A stretch of DNA of 64,000 bases, from the NCBI GenBank assembly GCA_913057945.1, contig CAJXOF010000014.1:41339-105338 (forward strand), given 5' to 3'. The notes below the pieces were generated by a model, which did no database searches, had not been told where the DNA came from, and saw nothing but the letters and a program-made list of their open reading frames with translations. This document shows positions 37,646 through 45,497 of this stretch, piece by piece (positions within the stretch are counted from its first letter, which is position 1; each line of letters begins with the position of its first letter). Both the position numbers and the translations under genes were made by a program. Source of the DNA: an uncultured Hyphomonadaceae bacterium (lineage in GTDB: Bacteria; Pseudomonadota; Alphaproteobacteria; Caulobacterales; Hyphomonadaceae).

Positions 37646-39006
37646 AGCGGCGCGAACTCCGCCGTGAAGTGGCGCATCATGGGGGGCTCCTTCACGATCT
37701 TCAGGCCGCGAATGTCATCCTTGCGCTTGGCCAGTTCCTCGAACACTTCGACGATATAGTCCGCATGCGACTGGGTGTAGACCCGGCGCGGCATGGCAAG
37801 GCGGACAAGGTCCATGCGGGCAGGCTCTTCGGTGCCATCCGGCTTGCGGCCGAACATCACCGTGCCGATCTCACAGCCACGAATGCCGCCTTCCTCATAG
37901 AGCGCGCAGGCGAGGGCATGGCCCGGATATTCCAGTGGCGGAATATGTGACAGCCAGTCCCGCGCATCGATGAACACCGCATGGCCACCCGCCGGCTTCA
38001 TCACCGGCACACCCAGCGCGTCCAGCCGTTCGGCGATATAGGCATTGGTGCGCACGCGGTAGCGGAGGTAATCCTCGTCCACGATCTCGGTCAGGCCTTG
38101 TGCGATGGCGTCGAGGTCACGCCCGGCAAGGCCGCCATAGGTCGGGAAGCCCTCGGTCTGGATCAGGCGCGTGCGGGCCTGTTCGGCCAGCGCGTCATCG
38201 TTCAGCGCCAGCCAGCCCCCGATGTTTGCGAAGGCATCCTTCTTGGCGCTCATCGTCATGCCGTCGGCCACGTCAAACGTATCGCGGACGATCTCCTTGA
38301 TGGAGCGGTCTTTCTGGCCCTCTTCGCGCAGCTTGATGAACCAGGCGTTCTCGGCAAAGCGGCAGCCATCAATGAAGAAGGGCTTGCCATGCGCATGGGC
38401 GATCTCGGCCGCGCCGCGGATGTTGGCGAGGCTGACCGGCTGGCCGCCGCCGGCATTGTTCGTGATCGTCATCATTATGCAGGGCACGGCGTCGCCGCGC
38501 TCGCTCATCAGCTTGGCGAGGGCGTCCAGGTCCATGTTCCCCTTGAAGGGATGGTCGAGGGACGGGATCTTGCCCTCGGCAATCGGCAGGTCCAGCGCCT
38601 CGGCGCCTGCGGCTTCGATGTTGCCGCGCGTCGTGTCGAAATGCGTGTTCGATGGGATGACATGACCGGGTTTGGCAATCAGCGAGAAGAGGAGGTGCTC
38701 TGCCGCACGGCCCTGGTGGGCCGGGATGATGTGCTTGAAATCCATCAGATCCTTCACGGCGGCTTCGAACCGGTAGAAGCTGGGCGCGCCGGCATAGCTC
38801 TCATCGCCCGTCATCACCGCGCCCCATTGGGCGGCGCTCATGGCCGAGGTGCCACTGTCGGTCAGCAGGTCGATCAGCACGTCATCCGAATGCAGTTTGA
38901 AGAGGTTGTAGCCAGCCTCTTTCAGCAAGCGTTCGCGTTCGCCGCGCGTGGTCATGCGGATCGGCTCGACCGATTTGATGCGGAAGGGTTCGATAATGGT
39001 TTTCAT
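37642..39006 (-). CDS. tnaA: Tryptophanase (tryptophan indole-lyase)
   Basis: 454 residues, a PLP enzyme splitting tryptophan to indole, pyruvate and ammonia. The PLP Lys is K256 in MTMSAKKDAFANIGG, and RHFTAEF with its conserved His closes the protein. It must be separated from tyrosine phenol-lyase: the TPL-specific Arg381 position is Ile380 here (GCEIGTVMFG), as in tryptophanase, supporting tryptophan as substrate. AGGAG is well placed before the ATG. It converges with the preceding gene and overlaps it by four bases. I find no TnaC-like leader in the 178 bases upstream. Confidence 0.85.
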   Translation of the reverse strand: MKTIIEPFRIKSVEPIRMTTRGERERLLKEAGYNLFKLHSDDVLIDLLTDSGTSAMSAAQWGAVMTGDESYAGAPSFYRFEAAVKDLMDFKHIIPAHQGRAAEHLLFSLIAKPGHVIPSNTHFDTTRGNIEAAGAEALDLPIAEGKIPSLDHPFKGNMDLDALAKLMSERGDAVPCIMMTITNNAGGGQPVSLANIRGAAEIAHAHGKPFFIDGCRFAENAWFIKLREEGQKDRSIKEIVRDTFDVADGMTMSAKKDAFANIGGWLALNDDALAEQARTRLIQTEGFPTYGGLAGRDLDAIAQGLTEIVDEDYLRYRVRTNAYIAERLDALGVPVMKPAGGHAVFIDARDWLSHIPPLEYPGHALACALYEEGGIRGCEIGTVMFGRKPDGTEEPARMDLVRLAMPRRVYTQSHADYIVEVFEELAKRKDDIRGLKIVKEPPMMRHFTAEFAPL

Positions 39007-39184
39007 CTGTCAGCACTCCTGGCTCTGAATGTCCTGGGGGTTGCCGACAGCGGCGCACACACAGGACTTATCCTGCGCCGCGGTTGCCTCGTCTTGGTGA
39101 CGCGACCGCGCTCAGCGCCTGTTGTGAGATGGTCCGGATATCACGGAGCCGGCGCGCCGCGCAAGATGCCGCGCGGGGCCCTCG

Positions 39185-39691
39185 TCAGTCGTCAAAGGCG
39201 TCCGACAGGGCCTTGTCCATCACCAGCAGCGCCGCGCCGAAGAACAGCATGTTTATCCCGGCCAGCGTGCCAACGGCCCAGGCCGCCGTGCTGGGCAGAC
39301 CGATCAGGATCAGCGCGCCTGCGATGATGCCTGCAAGGCCTGCCACGATCAGCATGGTCTTGCTGTTGCCGCGAAGGCGCGGGCTGTTCGAGGCGAGGGC
39401 AAGCTGGACTCCGCCCTGGATAAGGAAGGATACGCCAAGGATGATGGTGAAGGAGATCAGCCCGATCCACGGGAAGACAAGCAGGCTGATCCCGCCGGCG
39501 AGGAAAAGGAGGCCGAGCAGCAAATGCTGCGTGCGCCCTTCCAGGCTCGGCCGCCAGGCCCACCAGAGATGGGCCGCGCCCGCGAAGATGATCAGGTAGG
39601 CGAGGATGAAATTGTAGGAGAGCCCGGCAACGTAGGGGAAGAGGATGGCTAGCGCGCCGAGGATGACAAAGATGATGCCTGCGATTTTCAT
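39185..39691 (-). CDS. HdeD/DUF308 family membrane protein
   Basis: 168 residues with six predicted membrane helices in repeated pairs (IIFVILGALAILFPYVAGL; LLLGLLFLAGGISLLVF; LIVAGLAGIIAGALILIGL), the DUF308/HdeD layout. HdeD in E. coli aids acid resistance at high cell density, but related proteins have no known mechanism. It lies 39 bases after map on the same strand. Confidence 0.82.
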   Translation of the reverse strand: MKIAGIIFVILGALAILFPYVAGLSYNFILAYLIIFAGAAHLWWAWRPSLEGRTQHLLLGLLFLAGGISLLVFPWIGLISFTIILGVSFLIQGGVQLALASNSPRLRGNSKTMLIVAGLAGIIAGALILIGLPSTAAWAVGTLAGINMLFFGAALLVMDKALSDAFDD

Positions 39692-39730
39692 ATGATCAGC
39701 TCCCGGTCGAATTCAGACCGGCTCAGCCTA

Positions 39731-40552
39731 TCATGTCTTGCCATCCGCTTGTACCGGACTCTGCCGTATTGACGACGCCCGGCGCGTCTGCATGGGCGTC
39801 TCGTCAGGGCGCAGGGTCAGGATTTCGACGCCGGTTCCTGTGACCGCCACTGTATGTTCGAATTGGGCGGACAGCTTTCCATCATCAGTCACCACAGTCC
39901 AGCCATCGGCCTCGGTCGAGATCTTGCGCGTGCCCAGATTGATCATCGGCTCGATGGTGAAGACCATGCCCTCGCGCAGTTTCAGGCCAGTTCCGGGCGT
40001 TCCAAAATTGAGCACTTGCGGATCCTCATGCATTTCGCGGCCAATGCCATGCCCGCAATACTCCCGCACCACCGAGCAGCCATTCTTCTTGGCGTGCCGT
40101 TCGATCGCAAAGCCGATATCCCCGAGATACGCGCCGGGACGCACCTGTCCAATGCCCTTCCACATGGCCGTCTGGGCAATCCGAACTATCCGCTTGGCGG
40201 CGGCAGAGACATTTCCGACCATGTAGGTCTTGCTCGAATCCGCGATGAAGCCGTTCTTCTCGAGGGTGATATCAAGATTGATGATGTCGCCATCCCGGAT
40301 GATCTCATCCGCATGGGGCACGCCGTGACAGACAACATGATTGATCGAGCAGTTCAGGACATATTTGAAACCGTATTGCCCCTTGCTCGCCGGGCGTGCC
40401 TGTAGGTCCACCGTGATGAAGCGGTCGACCAGGTCATTGACCTGAAGCGTCGACATACCAGCCAATTCCTGCTGGTCCAGCATTTCGAAAACAGAGGCCA
40501 GCAATTTGCCCGATATACGCATGAGCGCGAGTTCGTCCGGCGTCTTGACCAT
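39731..40552 (-). CDS. map: Type I methionine aminopeptidase (ParD-linked copy)
   Basis: 273 residues. The five metal ligands are present: D in DIINLDITLEKNG, D in GFIADSSKT, H in REYCGHGIGREMHE, E in VFTIEPMINLG and E in QFEHTVAV. The enzyme removes the initiator Met from new proteins. Its ATG begins one base after the stop of a small ParD-like gene, so translation is coupled. A short C-terminal tail (about 20 residues) past the catalytic domain is basic and probably disordered. Whether it is the only map gene of the organism cannot be told here. Confidence 0.95.
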   Translation of the reverse strand: MVKTPDELALMRISGKLLASVFEMLDQQELAGMSTLQVNDLVDRFITVDLQARPASKGQYGFKYVLNCSINHVVCHGVPHADEIIRDGDIINLDITLEKNGFIADSSKTYMVGNVSAAAKRIVRIAQTAMWKGIGQVRPGAYLGDIGFAIERHAKKNGCSVVREYCGHGIGREMHEDPQVLNFGTPGTGLKLREGMVFTIEPMINLGTRKISTEADGWTVVTDDGKLSAQFEHTVAVTGTGVEILTLRPDETPMQTRRASSIRQSPVQADGKT

Positions 40553-40553
40553 G

Positions 40554-40760
40554 TCAGGCGACTTTCAAATCCGCCACGGGCAGGTCGGCCGCTTCAAGCT
40601 GCATCTTCACGATGTCATTGAAGGACAGGGTCGGGTTGGCCTCTGCGAGCCGGCCCATCTTTATCCAGAATTCAGCCTGTGCATTGATGGACCGGCACAT
40701 GACCGCGCTGGCCCGTCGGACATCCTCATGCAAGTCATTGTCGATCTTCACGATACCCAT
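40554..40760 (-). CDS. ParD-like antitoxin-type DNA-binding protein
   Basis: 68 residues matching ParD_like proteins (MGIVKIDNDLHEDVRRASAV, SINAQAEFWIKMGRLAEANP), a ribbon-helix-helix fold that usually represses its own operon. No ParE-type toxin is beside it; instead map follows at one base. A perfect 7-base inverted repeat sits 22 bases upstream of its ATG. It probably autoregulates the pair and may not be a classic antitoxin at all. Confidence 0.82.
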   Translation of the reverse strand: MGIVKIDNDLHEDVRRASAVMCRSINAQAEFWIKMGRLAEANPTLSFNDIVKMQLEAADLPVADLKVA

Positions 40761-40781
40761 AAGTGTCTCTCAATATGAAAT

Positions 40782-40809
40782 GTATACGTAACGTATACGT
40801 TTCGTATAT
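40782..40809 (-). promoter_or_regulatory. Palindromic operator of the ParD-like/map operon
   Basis: GTATACG-TAA-CGTATAC is a perfect 7-base inverted repeat (40782-40798); a third half-site, CGTATAT, is at 40803-40809. The sequence fills most of the 56-base gap between the upstream oxidoreductase stop and the ParD-like start, and a TTGATA -35-like element overlaps its edge on the minus strand. It fits a ribbon-helix-helix operator. Confidence 0.7.
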
Positions 40810-40816
40810 CAAGTGG

Positions 40817-41806
40817 TCAAGCCGATATGAGACGGCCCCGCGGTGACAGGCCTGCCGCTGAGTAGATCGCGTCGATTGTGGCCATGTTGCCGATGGCGTC
40901 CGCCCCGCCGGTCAGCGGAGTGGCGCGGCCGGCCAGTACGTCCATCACATGGTCCAGTTGGTGCTCATAGGTGACGTTGCCTTCGGCTGTCTCGGTGCGC
41001 ATTTCGCCGCCTTGCCGGATGGTGATCTTATGGCCGCGATGCGGGTGCACCGGGTTGAGCAGGGAGACACAGCCATCGGTGCAGACGACTTCCAGCCAGA
41101 TCTTCCGCTCGCCCTCTGCCATGCTGCATTCGACGGTCGCGGACGCGCCGCTTGAAAAGCCGAGGTGCGCCTTCGTGCTGATGTCGACACCCGGCCGGTC
41201 GCATTGCGCACTGGCTGACAGCACGTCGGGCTCGGCGTCCGCCAAGGTGCGGATCATGTGGATGGAATAACAGCCGAGATCCATCAGCGCGCCGCCGCCG
41301 AGGTCCAGCGTATGGCGCAGCTCCCCCTCCCGGTAGGGGATCGACACATTGAAGACGGCATCCATTGTCTTGATCGCACCGAGTTCGCCGCTGCGGACGA
41401 TTTCCAGCACACGCCGGAAGGCTGGGTGGAAACGGTAGTGAAACGCTTCGATCAGGGGCTGTCCGGTGCGGTGCGCGGCGTCCACCATCCGGGTCGCCTC
41501 GGCGGTGTTCATGGCGAAGGGTTTCTCGCACAGGACCGCCTTGCCGGCTTCCAGCGCGGCAATGGTCAGATCAGCATGCCGGTGCGGGGGCAGGGCATTG
41601 TAGATCAGGTCCACATCCTCGCGGCGCACAAGCGCCTCATAATCGGTCTCGACATGGGCAATGCCGTGCGTGTCGGCATAGGTGCGCGCTTTCGTCTCGT
41701 CGCGCGCCGCAACGGCGACAATCTCGCAGTCGCCACGGGCTGCGGCTGGGTCGATAATGGCCTGGGGGCCGATCTTGGCTGCGCCGAGAATGCCGATGCG
41801 GATCAT
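40817..41806 (-). CDS. Gfo/Idh/MocA family oxidoreductase
   Basis: 329 residues: N-terminal Rossmann fold (IRIGILGAAKIGPQAI) and the family marker CEKPFAMNTAEA with its catalytic Lys, then a C-terminal alpha/beta domain with HPAFRRVLEIVRSGELG and DLGGGALMDLGCYSIH, where the Asp and His line the active site. These NAD(P)-dependent enzymes act on sugars or inositol-type polyols; the exact substrate is not evident. It is divergent from the gene at 41971. Confidence 0.9.
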   Translation of the reverse strand: MIRIGILGAAKIGPQAIIDPAAARGDCEIVAVAARDETKARTYADTHGIAHVETDYEALVRREDVDLIYNALPPHRHADLTIAALEAGKAVLCEKPFAMNTAEATRMVDAAHRTGQPLIEAFHYRFHPAFRRVLEIVRSGELGAIKTMDAVFNVSIPYREGELRHTLDLGGGALMDLGCYSIHMIRTLADAEPDVLSASAQCDRPGVDISTKAHLGFSSGASATVECSMAEGERKIWLEVVCTDGCVSLLNPVHPHRGHKITIRQGGEMRTETAEGNVTYEHQLDHVMDVLAGRATPLTGGADAIGNMATIDAIYSAAGLSPRGRLISA

Positions 41807-41853
41807 GAGGGCTCCTTGTCGAGGGGGCTGGGAGGGGAGGACATTGGTTAAAA

Positions 41854-41882
41854 GGTAAACGAATTGACCGGGTTTGTTTACC
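41854..41882. promoter_or_regulatory. Inverted repeat GGTAAAC-N15-GTTTACC in a divergent promoter region
   Basis: Perfect 7-base arms (41854-41860 and 41876-41882) are centred 22 bases apart, i.e. about two helical turns, and flank a TTGACC -35-like element at 41864-41869. The 164-base region separates the Gfo/Idh/MocA gene and the gene at 41971. Confidence 0.4.
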
Positions 41883-41970
41883 CGGGCCTAACGCGTCTTA
41901 ACGCTCTTTGTCCCTTTTGCATCGCACAACAATGTATCCGGTAACCAAGCAGTAAGCACAATAAGGGTTA

Positions 41971-42435
41971 ATGGCACTTCCGAAGCCGTTAATCTCAGGA
42001 GTGCTTTCGCACATGTTGAACGATATCTCTGCGCACCTCGCCCGGCATAACGGCCTCTCGGAGGACATATCCAAACAGGCCCTGGGAGTTGTCCTGAATG
42101 CTGCGGAGCGTCAGGAGTCTCCCTTCGCCGCGGCGATGTTCAAGACCATTCCCGGCGCCCGTGCCCTGTCAGCCCGTACCGGCAGCGAGATCGGGGCGCC
42201 GACCGGTGCCATCGCCCGCCTGATCGAGCAGACCCCCGGCGGCAAGCGGGTCGTTGCCCAATCCATGATTGCCGAGCTTCACCGGCTGGGCCTCGACCAC
42301 AAGGCCATCGGCCAGCTGCTGCCCTGCATCTCGACCTATATGGACGAGCATCACGGCCTGGTCGGCTTCGGCCATCTGGGTGACCTGATCGGGTCTGACC
42401 TCGACGCCATCGCGGCCGCCGCTGAAGCGGCCTGA
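41971..42435 (+). CDS. Hypothetical helical protein, possibly DUF2780-like
   Basis: 154 residues from the ATG at 41971 (AAGGG upstream); an ATG at 42013 is an alternative. The protein appears mostly helical, without signal or membrane segment. The C-terminal part (LHRLGLDHKAIGQLLPCISTYMD, then GFGHLGDLIG) resembles the pattern of DUF2780-type proteins, but the match is weak. It has its own terminator. Confidence 0.7.
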   Translation: MALPKPLISGVLSHMLNDISAHLARHNGLSEDISKQALGVVLNAAERQESPFAAAMFKTIPGARALSARTGSEIGAPTGAIARLIEQTPGGKRVVAQSMIAELHRLGLDHKAIGQLLPCISTYMDEHHGLVGFGHLGDLIGSDLDAIAAAAEAA

Positions 42436-42461
42436 ATCCGGGCCAGAATCCAGACTGAACC

Positions 42462-42483
42462 AGCCGCCCTCGGGCGGCTTTTT
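42462..42483 (+). terminator. Rho-independent terminator after the gene at 41971
   Basis: AGCCGCCC (42462-42469) pairs with GGGCGGCT (42472-42479), TC loop, followed by TTTTTC; 27 bases after the stop. Confidence 0.92.
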
Positions 42484-42511
42484 CATGCCGCAAATTTTTT
42501 TTGCATTTAAT

Positions 42512-42541
42512 TTGAACCAATCCGCTCATCGAGCGTAAAGC
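42512..42541 (+). promoter_or_regulatory. Candidate promoter of the small RNA
   Basis: TTGAAC at 42512-42517 and TAAAGC at 42536-42541 with an 18-base spacer, just downstream of an A/T-rich run. Transcription would begin near 42548. Confidence 0.4.
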
Positions 42542-42547
42542 CTGTAT

Positions 42548-42653
42548 CTTGAAGGCATACCCCCTGACATTGTCAGTGCCTCAAGAGGTTCCCAATGTAG
42601 GGCCAAGTCGGACTCCCCCTCTCTTCCCCCCGCCGGCTTGGCCCTTTTCTTTT
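42548..42653 (+). ncRNA. Candidate small RNA with C-rich terminator loop
   Basis: About 106 nt, no coding sequence. Stem 1 (42548-42557 with 42577-42585, one bulge) encloses a perfect hairpin CTGACA-T-TGTCAG (42564-42576). The 3' hairpin pairs GGGCCAAG (42600-42607) with CTTGGCCC (42637-42644), extended by CGG/CCG with one mismatch, and ends in TTTTCTTTT. Its long loop is almost only C and U (around 42612-42631), the type that can pair with G-rich ribosome binding sites. It could also be the 5' leader of the next gene. Confidence 0.45.
42600..42653 (+). terminator. Terminator hairpin of the candidate small RNA
   Basis: Stem arms 42600-42607 and 42637-42644 plus a 3-bp extension across one mismatch, followed by TTTTCTTTT at 42645-42653. 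Confidence 0.7.
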
Positions 42654-42703
42654 GGAACGAGCCTGTCTATGTGCATCGGCGACAAGAAGAGGGGCCGCGC
42701 CAC

Positions 42704-42985
42704 ATGCAGGACGTCAATTCCGTGAAACCCGACGAGCGCCTTGCGCTGGACCTGATGGCGGCCATCCGCGCCGATGCCGAGGCGGCCTGTGCACCCAGCC
42801 CCGTCGAGATGGTGTCGGTCACGATTGATGTCTCGTCAGAGGCCGGGCAGGACGCTGAGGTGATCATCGAGCCCCGGATCGACCGGCGGACGCGGACCAT
42901 CCTGTTCACCGGCGGCATGGCCCGTCAGGGCGATACGCCGGTCATGAAGGCGACGGCCGTCTACCGGATCCTGCCGGAGGTCTAG
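42704..42985 (+). CDS. Short protein resembling half of a hotdog thioesterase domain
   Basis: 93 residues from the ATG at 42704; an upstream in-frame TTG (42638) would run through the sRNA terminator and is unlikely. The second half (RRTRTILFTGGMARQGDTP, then VMKATAVYRIL) looks like the last beta strands of a PaaI-type hotdog domain, but the first half lacks the central hotdog helix and catalytic motif. It may be a minimal or decayed hotdog protein. It is translated 68 bases upstream of the SDR gene. Confidence 0.6.
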   Translation: MQDVNSVKPDERLALDLMAAIRADAEAACAPSPVEMVSVTIDVSSEAGQDAEVIIEPRIDRRTRTILFTGGMARQGDTPVMKATAVYRILPEV

Positions 42986-43052
42986 CCGGCCCTTGCCGAA
43001 TGCCCGGAATGGCATATCCCTTCTCCGGACAGCAGCCTGACGGAGAGACATC

Positions 43053-43724
43053 ATGCCCACCACCCTCATCACCGGCGCCAATCGCGGAATTGGTCTTGAA
43101 CTGGTTCGGAAGTTTCTCGCCGAAGGGCATGACGTGATCGCCACCGCACGCGAGCCGGGCAAGGCCGATGAGTTGAATGCGACGGGCGCCACAATCTATC
43201 CGCTGGACGTGACAGATGCCGGGTCGGTCGTGGCCCTGAAGGCCAGTCTCGGGGACCGGCCAATCGACTATCTGATCAACAATGCGGGCATTGGCAGCTT
43301 CGCCGGTTTCAAGGATATCGATTATGACGAGTTCGCCCATATCCTGGCGGTAAACACGATTGCGCCTGTGCGGATGATCGACACGTTTCTCGACAATGTC
43401 GCCGCCAGCGACGTGAAGATGGCGGCCAGCCTGTCCAGCATGATGGGCTCCATCGAAAACACGACCGCCTCCTACGGGGTGATGTACCGCACGTCCAAGG
43501 CCGGCCTGAACATGGCCTTGCGCGCAGCCGCGCCGGAACTTGCCGAGAAGGGGCTCACCTTGCTGGCGCTGCATCCGGGCTGGGTGCATACCGACATGGG
43601 CGGCAAGCAGGCGCCAGTCAGTCCGGTCCAGAGCGCTGCGGGGCTCTACAAGGTGATTACCACCGCCGGGCCATCCAGCGAATTGCGCTTTCTCGATTTC
43701 GAGGGGCAGACGCACCCCTGGTAG
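43053..43724 (+). CDS. Short-chain dehydrogenase/reductase (C-factor-like)
   Basis: 223 residues with NAD(P)-binding ITGANRGIGLELV, the NNAG strand (LINNAGIGSFAG), a catalytic Ser (SLSSMMGSI) and YRTSK as the Tyr-x-x-x-Lys site. The lid near HPGWVHTDMGG is the C-factor subgroup form. Substrate unknown. GAGAGAC is placed before the ATG. Confidence 0.92.
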   Translation: MPTTLITGANRGIGLELVRKFLAEGHDVIATAREPGKADELNATGATIYPLDVTDAGSVVALKASLGDRPIDYLINNAGIGSFAGFKDIDYDEFAHILAVNTIAPVRMIDTFLDNVAASDVKMAASLSSMMGSIENTTASYGVMYRTSKAGLNMALRAAAPELAEKGLTLLALHPGWVHTDMGGKQAPVSPVQSAAGLYKVITTAGPSSELRFLDFEGQTHPW

Positions 43725-43727
43725 CGC

Positions 43728-44729
43728 CTATCCCTGTTGGGGCGCAAAGCCGCCAAAGTCTTCCGGCAAGTTCACCACTGTGTCGGCGCGCAGGCGCGGC
43801 AGGGCTTCGGGATGTTCGGCCTGCAGCCATTCGATCATCTGCTCACGGATCAGGCAGCGAAGGTCCCAGGCCTTTGGCGACGTACTGGCGGAGGCGAGAC
43901 CCCGCACCGTCACGGAATTGCCCGCAGCTTCGGTCACCTGCAAATTCACCACCTCGCCATTCCAGAGCGGGGTGGACTTGCAGATCTCTTCCAGTTTCTC
44001 GCGCATCGCTGCAATCGGGGCGTGATAGTCCACAGTCCAGTAGACGCTGCCGATGATGGAGGCGCTCTTGCGGGTCCAGTTCTGGAAAGGGGTCTCGATG
44101 AAATAGGAGAGCGGCACGACGAGGCGCCGCCAGTCCCAGATCTTGATGACAACATAGAAGAGGCCGATTTCCTCGATCCAGCCCCATTCGCCTTCGACGA
44201 CGACCGCGTCATCCAGACGGATCGGCTGGGTAAAGGCAATCTGCAGGCCCGCGATGAGGTTGCTCAGCACGGGCCGGGCGGCGAGACCGATGGCAATGCC
44301 CGCTATACCGGCGGACGCGAAGAGGCTGACCCCGATCTGCTTCACACCCGGAATGACGGTGAGCGCGGCGGCAAGGGTGACGATTCCTGCCAAGACGATC
44401 CAGACGCGCCGGACCACGTCGAGCCGTGTGGCGGATTTGCGTGCCTCCAGATTGTCCTCTGCATCGAGATGAAGGCCCGCCAGCCGGCGCTTGAGCAGCG
44501 CGTCGACGATCGTGCCGACGAGCCAGCCGAAGGCGACGATGAACAGGACGCCGGAGGTGATTTCCGCGACCTGTTCGACCTGTGCGCCTGCGATGACGGT
44601 GTCGGGAATATAGCGATGAAGGTAGGGCGCAGCAAAGGCCAGCGCCGCCCCGGCCAGTGCGAACAGGAGCGGGGGGCGAAAGCGCTTCAGCCAGCGAGTA
44701 TTTCTGTGGGCGGTGATCTTCGTCCGGAT
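43728..44729 (-). CDS. MscS-type mechanosensitive channel with apparently non-canonical start
   Basis: About 333 residues if begun at ATC 44729. The channel domain (AARPVLSNLIAGLQIAFTQP and GEWGWIEEI, with the pore helix GVSLFASAGIAGIAIGLA) is standard MscS. From the first GTG (44417) the protein would lack two N-terminal membrane helices, but the in-frame sequence upstream encodes exactly those (LLFALAGAALAFAAPYL; TSGVLFIVAFGWLVG) back to a stop at 44760-44762, with no ATG, GTG or TTG. An AAGGGGA at 44736-44742 sits six bases before ATC 44729. The start is therefore uncertain, the coding extent is not. It ends three bases after the convergent SDR gene. Confidence 0.85.
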   Translation of the reverse strand: MRTKITAHRNTRWLKRFRPPLLFALAGAALAFAAPYLHRYIPDTVIAGAQVEQVAEITSGVLFIVAFGWLVGTIVDALLKRRLAGLHLDAEDNLEARKSATRLDVVRRVWIVLAGIVTLAAALTVIPGVKQIGVSLFASAGIAGIAIGLAARPVLSNLIAGLQIAFTQPIRLDDAVVVEGEWGWIEEIGLFYVVIKIWDWRRLVVPLSYFIETPFQNWTRKSASIIGSVYWTVDYHAPIAAMREKLEEICKSTPLWNGEVVNLQVTEAAGNSVTVRGLASASTSPKAWDLRCLIREQMIEWLQAEHPEALPRLRADTVVNLPEDFGGFAPQQG

Positions 44730-44886
44730 ACGCGATCCCCTTTCAATGCTCAGCCGGGATTACGTCTCAGCCTGGGAAAGGTTTCATCGATCTGGCAAGG
44801 GGGGACGCCGGAATAGGCTCTGCCGGGCCTCACATGCGAGGGCTCCGGGCAGGGGACGCCGAAGTATGCGGCAGGTGGTCCCGCCG

Positions 44887-45384
44887 CTATTTGACCCGTT
44901 CGACCCGGAACGCGATGCCGCCATCCAGCTTCATCTTGAAGCTGCCCAGGGCCGCTTCATAGATCTGGGCTTCGGTCTGGTCATTGTTTCGCAGGGCCTT
45001 GGAATCGATCTGGCGCCAGACTTGCCCGTTCTCGAGCGTGATGACGAGATTGCCGCGCGTGCCGCGAACAGCTTTTACGGGAAGGACCACTTCCTTGAGG
45101 CTGTTGTCGTCGGACTTGCCGATCATCAGCGAGGGCAGGGACGGGATGGAGAAGCCGAAGGAATCCTCTCGCACCTGCTCGACTTCCTTACGGGTCACGG
45201 TGGTGACATCGCCTGCGGCTTCGGCCTCCTGAAGACGACCGACGGCCGCGTCGTAACAGGCAAGGCGATCTGCATCGTCGGCGACAGATGTGCAGGCATA
45301 AACGTCGCCCGTTGAAACGTCTTGTGCAGTGGCTGTTGCGCCGAACGCAAAAACCATCCCTGCAATGCACCAAATTCGGGTCAT
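44887..45384 (-). CDS. Secreted protein with conserved Cys pair, unknown function
   Basis: 165 residues from the ATG at 45384 (GAGGTAACAGGA upstream). Signal peptide (WCIAGMVFAFGATATA), then a short segment with VYACTSVADDADRLACYDAA, where the two Cys likely form a disulfide. The C-terminal half is beta-rich (VVLPVKAVRGTRGNLVITLE, GQVWRQIDSK). The CYDAA pattern recurs in several periplasmic families such as type VI-associated VasI, but nothing else links it to secretion. I cannot name a function. Confidence 0.75.
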   Translation of the reverse strand: MTRIWCIAGMVFAFGATATAQDVSTGDVYACTSVADDADRLACYDAAVGRLQEAEAAGDVTTVTRKEVEQVREDSFGFSIPSLPSLMIGKSDDNSLKEVVLPVKAVRGTRGNLVITLENGQVWRQIDSKALRNNDQTEAQIYEAALGSFKMKLDGGIAFRVERVK

Positions 45385-45497
45385 TCCTGTTACCTCATGT
45401 GCGACTTCCAGCAGGAAGGCTTTGCAAAACCGTAATGGTCTGGCAGCACTGTTGCAAATCGTGCGAGAGCCGAAAAGACATTGGAGACACAAAACCC

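Noticed and set aside
39007..39184. TnaC-like leader peptide upstream of tryptophanase
   Set aside because: Short frames checked on the minus strand contain no Trp codon in a plausible leader, and no rut-like or paired hairpin arrangement is clear.
40817..41806. Toxin partner for the ParD-like protein
   Set aside because: The neighbouring gene is a full-length Gfo/Idh/MocA oxidoreductase; the other neighbour is map. No ParE or RelE fold is seen.
41887..41902. CtrA box before the gene at 41971
   Set aside because: TTAAC is present at 41898, but the upstream half is CCTA at the required 7-base spacing, so it does not fit.
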